DNA from: Agrocybe praecox
Lineage: Eukaryota > Basidiomycota > Agaricomycetes > Agaricales > Agrocybaceae
Direction of reading: 5' to 3'
DNA: 10,629 bases
NCBI GenBank assembly: GCA_964017145.1
Contig: CAXHKQ010000037.1
Span: 1 to 10,629 of the forward strand
The notes beneath the pieces were generated by a model, which worked only from the letters and a program-made list of their open reading frames with translations, did no database searches and was not told where the DNA came from. The position numbers and the translations under genes are program-made. Positions 7,030 through 10,629 of this stretch are shown one piece after another; within the stretch, counting starts at the first letter, position 1; every line of letters begins with the position of its first letter.

Positions 7030-7151
7030 CGTATGTGAGAGTTTCCGCGAATATGCGCTCGCCTTTGTCAGTTGTGGGTGAAAATAATATAAATGAACGA
7101 ATTAGCGGGTGACACGATTAGAGTATTATAATGGAATTTGCAGGGATTTTG

Positions 7152-7174
7152 GTGTGTGTGTGTGTGTGTGTGTG
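7152..7174. repeat. (GT)11 microsatellite
   Basis: Twenty-three bases of perfect GT, the last of the TG belt. It is complementary to the AC tract at 8279-8308, about 1.1 kb further on. The preceding GCAGGGATTTT resembles the first bases of the window (GCAGGGATTTA), probably by chance. Confidence 0.95.
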
Positions 7175-7598
7175 CGAACACGTATTCGCTGTACTCGCCC
7201 AAAACTAATGCTCGAAACTAATTTCGGAACAAATGCCTCTCCTCGGGTTGACGGGCATCCGAAGCACTTCGAAGCAGCTCGAAACAATTACATAATCCCT
7301 TATTGCAAAATGGGGGTGCGAGAGGGATTGTTTTTTTCTGCCTGTGCATGATGTGCGAATCGACCGAGCCGATTTAGACGCACCGCCACCGCCGCCTACG
7401 TGTGTCGCCGTCCGCATGAATATACACCCAATACCCAGCCAAAGTGGATCAACAGCTCGCATCTCGCACACACTGCAGCATGCTGTATGTGCGCGCGTTA
7501 ACGGCGGCCGGCTGCCAAATTGTGTGAGCGACCACCGTTGCACGGAGGCGGCGGAGGCACCGCGCGTCGGTCCCTTGTCACACAAGCCAGCAACCAGC
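7175..7598. other. Non-coding stretch with overlapping open frames, no gene supported
   Basis: A + strand frame (7344-7700, 118 codons) and an opposite-strand frame (7205-7687, 160 codons) overlap almost completely. The + frame has a proline run and, at the GA repeat, an Arg-Glu run. Neither has a recognised domain, and mutual overlap in CpG-rich DNA points to chance. TTTTTTTCTGCCTGTG at 7331 is pyrimidine-rich, but no AG follows closely enough to make a good acceptor. Confidence 0.5.
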
Positions 7599-7618
7599 GA
7601 GAGAGAGAGAGAGAGAGA
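7599..7618. repeat. (GA)10 microsatellite
   Basis: Twenty bases of perfect GA. In Diptera such tracts are typical binding sites for GAGA factor and CLAMP-type proteins, which keep promoters and Polycomb elements open. It sits about 125 bases before the palindrome at 7744. Whether it is used is not shown by the sequence. Confidence 0.95.
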
Positions 7619-7743
7619 GGCGAACGCATTTAATACGACCGACATGACAGCTCGGCCCGATTTTCCTGGTTCGCTGGGCGTGCGCACGCGGTGCGGTTAA
7701 TTGAGTTTTGCCTTTGTACGGAAGCAATTTACACATCCCAAAT

Positions 7744-7772
7744 CGGCCGCATATGCGGCCGGCCGGCCGGCC
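7744..7772. repeat. 18-base perfect palindrome CGGCCGCATATGCGGCCG fused to (GGCC)4
   Basis: Bases 7744-7761 form a perfect palindrome, with every one of nine pairs matching about the 7752/7753 centre. Its right arm overlaps four tandem GGCC units at 7757-7772. The block is far more GC-rich than its flanks. It could extrude as a hairpin or bind a dimeric or tetrameric factor. No known site of this form comes to mind. Confidence 0.85.
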
Positions 7773-7795
7773 AGCACACACACGCATTCGCATTC

Positions 7796-7810
7796 TGCTC
7801 TGCTCTGCTC
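7796..7810. repeat. (TGCTC)3 tandem repeat
   Basis: Three perfect 5-base units followed by TCGTCTCG. It is pyrimidine-rich on the + strand. Confidence 0.85.
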
Positions 7811-8277
7811 TCGTCTCGATTGCGTGTGCTCAAGTGTGTCCGATATGTGACCCCAATCACAAGAGCACGTCGGTTGAGGGACTGATGGGTCCGTCGTTGC
7901 GTTGCGGGTCCCAGGCGGGCAGATCGCATAATATATCGCGCGCAGCAGCAGCACGTATGGTACGATACCATATTATCTGGTGCGCTGGTGGCACGCGAAC
8001 AGCTCACACACGCACACATGCGACGATACACGACAACACGACAACATTGATGACATTCGTGCAGACGAACGCACATGATTGCGATATGAGGTCCCCGATA
8101 CGCGACGGCGATACGGCGGGGATGGTGTGAATAAATGGATATTCAGTTAGAGCGCATGAGTGTGTGTGTGGACGGACGCAGCGCGTGCACAACACAAGAT
8201 ATGTATTTGTGTCAGGTCTCGCGGCATCATCGCACGGCATGTCCGCTATTCGGAATAACGATGCGCAATGCAGCCCC

Positions 8278-8278
<1 letters not shown>
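7811..8278. other. Non-coding stretch with one small hairpin, no gene seen
   Basis: Overlapping frames on both strands (for example + 7708-8130 and - 7729-8076) have no recognisable content. GCA repeats four times near 7942. TATGGTA-CGA-TACCATA (7956-7972) is a perfect 7-bp inverted repeat around three bases, flanked on the right by TTAT. Confidence 0.5.

Positions 8279-8308
<30 letters not shown>
8279..8308. repeat. (AC)15 microsatellite
   Basis: Thirty bases of uninterrupted AC, the longest pure microsatellite in the window. A shorter CACACAC follows near 8336. Confidence 0.97.
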
Positions 8309-8311
<3 letters not shown>

Positions 8312-8342
8312 TACACATTGCTCCTCGGGTCATGCACACACA

Positions 8343-8880
8343 CGATGCGATATGTGACGACGAGTGACATAGGATCAGAGATACCGGCGAGTGTAACTCA
8401 TATCGTCCGTTGACATGCGTCGTTGTCGTCACAAACACACATACGACATGCTTACGTGTATCGAGTATGTGAGATGGCCTCGCTGACAACGTTCGCCGTC
8501 AGGCATTGGCACACACCACCACCATCAGCAGTACATCAGTACGCGAGCGGAGACATGCTATGATGAGTCATGGCGACCAACATTATGCATTCTGCAAAAC
8601 ATCAGGTATATTATGGGACACGATACTGATGCTCTCTACCTTACACTCACATACGCACACTCTGCGGAATGTCATCAACATCCATTTTGATACATAGCAC
8701 ACATATTACATTTCCCAATTTCGGCAGAAACCATTCGGAGAATGTGTCACTCTTCGGACGCTCGGGGATTATCGCGATTTGCGCGCTATTTCAATATTGT
8801 TCGCGGCGCCGGCTGCGACAGACAACAACACATAGTTAACTCATACATGTGTACATGTACCATATAGGACACGAGATAAT
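8343..8880. other. Non-coding stretch, no gene seen
   Basis: Only short open frames. CGGCGCCGGC near 8806 is a small GC dyad, and ACATGTGTACATGTAC (8845-8860) contains two ACATGT palindromes and the 10-base palindrome GTACATGTAC (8851-8860). No promoter or RNA gene could be supported. Confidence 0.5.
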
Positions 8881-8916
8881 TTGTGGAAATTGGATGTGAT
8901 GCGTCAATTTCCACAA
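8881..8916. other. Perfect 12-bp stem-loop
   Basis: TTGTGGAAATTG (8881-8892) and CAATTTCCACAA (8905-8916) are exact reverse complements around a 12-base loop. A further short pairing (GATA at 8875-8878 with TATC at 8922-8925) could extend the stem across an internal loop. No T run follows, and the total arm length is short for a microRNA precursor. It may be a pair of inverted protein sites (TGTGGAAA) or an RNA hairpin. Confidence 0.8.
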
Positions 8917-8925
8917 TGCGATATC

Positions 8926-9383
8926 AATACGTCAGTGAATCCGCGTTCATCTGATGAAATTTGTAATATTCACATGTTTTTCGGCATACCACTTGATGGA
9001 CCGCCAGTGGCTGTGTAGCTGCGAATGCAATCTCTATGACTGATGAGCCGGATAAGTGTTGGTATTACCGAATGCCACCCGACCTCTCCAGGCCAGCCAC
9101 CCCCTCACACACTGGACTAATGTGCGCAAACACATTCGTAAGGGTTTCAAATGACAGTTGAAATATAATAATGTTGGACAATTTGTGGGTGTGTGAGATG
9201 CGTGATCGATGTGATGCGAGAATGCTGGCAGGGACTTAAATGCTCGCACACATATTCGACATTCACGAAATCGGGGAGAACGATTTTTTTCCACCACAAC
9301 CTACTCACACATTGCAGCACCCTCGGCAAGCTATGAATAAGCACACGCCTGCCGCCCTAAAGCCCTAGCATTTTTTTCATTAG
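8926..9383. other. Non-coding stretch, no gene seen
   Basis: An opposite-strand frame (9034-9297) contains CRICVRAFKSLPAFSHHIDHASH, written here as CRICVRAF and SHHIDHASH. Its Cys-x2-Cys spacing is broken and it was not accepted as a zinc finger. No tandem repeat occurs. The region ends in the T-rich run at 9371. Confidence 0.45.
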
Positions 9384-9432
9384 CTCTCTCGCTGATCAGA
9401 CTCACGCAACGCTATAAATCACCATGCTCACC
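9384..9432 (+). CDS. Weak candidate small exon (49 or 33 bases)
   Basis: TTTTTTTCATTAG ends at 9383 and is followed by CTCTCTCGCTGATCAG, so acceptors are possible at 9383 or 9399. A donor-like ACC|GTAAGA follows at 9433. The 33-base version is a multiple of three and open in two frames, so it could be skipped or included without a shift. The reading frame of the upstream exon is unknown, so compatibility cannot be judged. The donor matches the consensus only in part. This is a splice-signal argument with no protein support. Confidence 0.12.
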
Positions 9433-9454
9433 GTAAGACACGTATTATTCGTGG

Positions 9455-9472
9455 ATGTGTGTGTATGTGTGG
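9455..9472. repeat. Short TG-rich tract
   Basis: GTGTGTGTATGTGTGG, an interrupted TG repeat just after the candidate donor at 9433. GU-rich RNA directly after a donor is a known binding context for CELF/Bruno-type splicing regulators, but this placement may be chance. Confidence 0.6.
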
Positions 9473-9684
9473 GTATATTGTATAACACTCTACTGACAGC
9501 GTAGAAACGAGGAGATATAGCGGTTCAGCGGAAAATCGAGATTCTGCGCAAACTGTGAATGCGGTCTCAAGTTACTGCTGTTCAACGAACAGTGAAAGCT
9601 TTGTGTTTGCATTAAATTCGTATATTATATATATTAGAGACGACTCGACTCGTATTATGTATATCCGCAGAGATGCGTGCGCTT
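9473..9684. other. Non-coding AT-rich stretch
   Basis: No gene seen. It includes GTTTGCAT at 9605-9612 and the AT run TATATTATATATATTAG near 9620. The + strand frame at 9555-9821 has no recognisable content. Confidence 0.5.
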
Positions 9685-9702
9685 GTCGGAGCGCTCTCCG
9701 AC
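9685..9702. other. 7-bp hairpin with CGCT loop
   Basis: GTCGGAG (9685-9691) and CTCCGAC (9696-9702) are exact reverse complements around CGCT. The right arm runs into CCGACCGACCGAC, which repeats CCGA three times. A stem with five G-C pairs out of seven would be stable in RNA. Confidence 0.7.
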
Positions 9703-9978
9703 CGACCGACTATTATACCGTGTTATTCAAGCGAGCGACGAAAACAAAGGGCTCTGGAGCCGAGATTCAGAAGCACACACACGCCCAAGAATACTACTTA
9801 GACTGTTGTGCGCGGAGCTAATGTGTTTTTGGTGTGCGTGCGTGTTGTGTGTAAGTGCGTGAGCAGCACCGATGCGGGAATATTGTTTGTCTTAACTGAA
9901 ATATGAGCGAATATTATGATTACATGATGTGGTATAGCCTCAAAACCCATTCGCCATCACCCCATTCCAACAATAGAA
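9703..9978. other. Non-coding stretch, no gene seen
   Basis: Mixed sequence with GTGT|GTAAGTG near 9850, a donor-like word with no acceptor-bounded exon before it. The + strand frame 9903-10367 begins in non-repetitive sequence but soon reads through CA/TG repeats and shows no domain. Confidence 0.5.
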
Positions 9979-10014
9979 ACACACACGCTCGAATTGGGTG
10001 TGTGTGTGTGTGTG
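9979..10014. repeat. (AC)4 and (GT)8 facing each other: stem-loop
   Basis: ACACACAC (9979-9986) is followed after 11 bases (GCTCGAATTGG) by GTGTGTGT, the start of a 17-base GT run (9998-10014). The two can form a perfect 8-bp stem. The longer GT run can also pair in register-shifted ways with the CA tracts at 10186 and 10215. Confidence 0.85.
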
Positions 10015-10068
10015 CTTTACCTTACTCGCACAGTTTACATGTATGTATGCCCGGTGCACCCGGTTCGC

Positions 10069-10237
10069 ACAAACACACTCACACACAGAGCACTACTGAT
10101 TTATGGACACCCGCTGGGCGCACGCAAAGTTGTGAAAGACAGGCGCGCTTTTCGGGCCAGTTTGCGGTGAGCCGATGGGCCAATTCACACACACAGTCTG
10201 CTCATCTGGCGGCGCACACACACACGCACGCACACAC
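10069..10237. repeat. CA-rich belt with several short (CA)n tracts
   Basis: CA tracts at about 10071-10087, 10186-10195 and 10215-10237, the last interrupted by G. Open frames across them read His-Thr or Cys-Val and are artefacts. Confidence 0.85.
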
Positions 10238-10629
10238 TTACGGCTGGCGGACCGTCGAAAGTCGTTCGCCCAACTATAAATGTGTTTTTATTTACACATT
10301 CACCACGGCATATAGCATAAACTATACAGTAGCAAAGCAAGTGTTCGTTTACTATGCACCGACGTAGCCGGAACCGAAACCAATGGCGTCGTGTCGGCTG
10401 CGGTGTCGGCCGGCCCATTATGAAGCAAATGTTTACTGAATTTTTGATGCGTGCGATTATTGCCAGTTTGCGAACCTGCGGATTTAGTAGTGCTTAGTTC
10501 TGGCATCGCCGGATTTCACGTATACTTTACGGTGATATTGTAGTTTTATGAGTCTGGCGGTGCACCGGAACAGCATCGGCAAGCCGCCAAACGACCATTA
10601 AGGGAACGTTTGCGATTATATCAACGGGG
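10238..10629. other. Right-hand end, no gene supported
   Basis: Non-repetitive sequence with open frames of about 70 codons on the opposite strand and no recognisable product. TATAAATG at 10275 resembles a TATA box but lacks supporting downstream elements. No acceptor of good quality followed by a coding frame was seen, so the next exon probably lies beyond the edge. Confidence 0.45.

Larger units (their letters stand above)
65..10629 (+). other. Long intron (or intron plus intergenic) sequence
   Basis: After the donor at 65 no stretch shows a recognisable protein. The long open frames are either translated microsatellites (His-Thr, Cys-Val, Leu or Arg runs) or lie in CpG-rich DNA where TAA and TAG are scarce on both strands; frames of similar length overlap on opposite strands. 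The mix of CA/TG tracts, CGT/CGA triplet clusters and AT-rich patches is typical of large introns in mosquito regulatory or neural genes. That the whole window is one intron is an inference from the single confident donor. An intergenic right part cannot be excluded. Confidence 0.45.

Noticed and set aside
6626..7112. Two overlapping + strand frames of 151 and 158 codons
   Set aside because: They begin in and repeatedly cross TG repeats (Cys-Val runs). They overlap each other in different frames and the non-repeat parts match no family I know.
7205..7687. 160-codon - strand frame overlapping a 118-codon + strand frame
   Set aside because: They overlap almost completely, include simple-repeat residues from the GA tract, and show no recognised domain.
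8004..8489. 161-codon - strand frame
   Set aside because: It crosses the (AC)15 repeat and reads it as Cys-Val. No domain is visible outside the repeat.
9034..9297. C2H2 zinc-finger-like segment on the - strand (CRICVRAF ... SHHIDHASH)
   Set aside because: A Cys-x2-Cys and nearby histidines are present and faintly finger-like, but the frame is isolated and short, with no linker or second finger. Promoter and splice support are also absent. It could be re-examined by alignment.
10275..10282. TATAAATG as a TATA box promoter
   Set aside because: A single AT-rich word with no initiator, downstream element or following gene. Such words are expected by chance.
1..10629. CRISPR array, rRNA gene, prokaryotic operon, virus or intact transposon
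   Set aside because: No regularly spaced identical repeats, no ribosomal sequence, no run of adjacent genes, and no transposase, reverse transcriptase or long terminal repeats were seen on either strand.

Overview
The window looks like non-coding DNA from an insect nuclear genome. The most likely source is a dipteran of mosquito type, with Anopheles the best guess. The evidence is many CA/TG microsatellites, clusters of CGA/CGT triplets, plentiful CpG with no sign of CpG decay, a eukaryotic splice donor near the left end, and no run of adjacent genes. The genus is an inference from sequence texture, because no gene here could be named.

Layout: bases 1-64 look like the 3' end of an exon on the + strand, followed at 65 by a near-perfect donor (GAG|GTGAGT). 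The remaining 10.5 kb reads as one large intron, or intron plus intergenic DNA, of the same transcription unit. From left to right it holds: a CA tract and a CpG-rich segment with CG and CGT/CGA repeats (430-2020); a CA-rich stretch with CAAACAT repeats (2160-2470); a quieter part (2500-3480); an AT-richer patch with one good donor/acceptor pair (3480-3740); a (GCT)8 tract and an E-box palindrome followed by a 572-base open stretch (3979-4679); a 1.5 kb low-repeat region with a tRNA-like box A/box B pair (4680-6230); a belt of TTTGCAT and TG repeats (6238-7174); a (GA)10 tract and an 18-base palindrome fused to (GGCC)4 (7599-7772); the longest AC repeat (8279-8308); a perfect 12-bp hairpin (8881-8916); and a CA/TG-rich right end.

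Almost all other open frames are repeats read as protein (runs of His-Thr, Cys-Val or Arg) and are not annotated. Three weak exon candidates are kept at low confidence: 3538-3740, 4108-4679 and 9384-9432. The more interesting signals are probably regulatory: a strongly one-sided excess of TTTGCAT (octamer-like), an excess of TGCATG (the Rbfox motif), and several perfect palindromes or hairpins. I saw no bacterial-type system, CRISPR array, rRNA gene, intact tRNA or recognisable transposon, and no convincing new multi-gene system.
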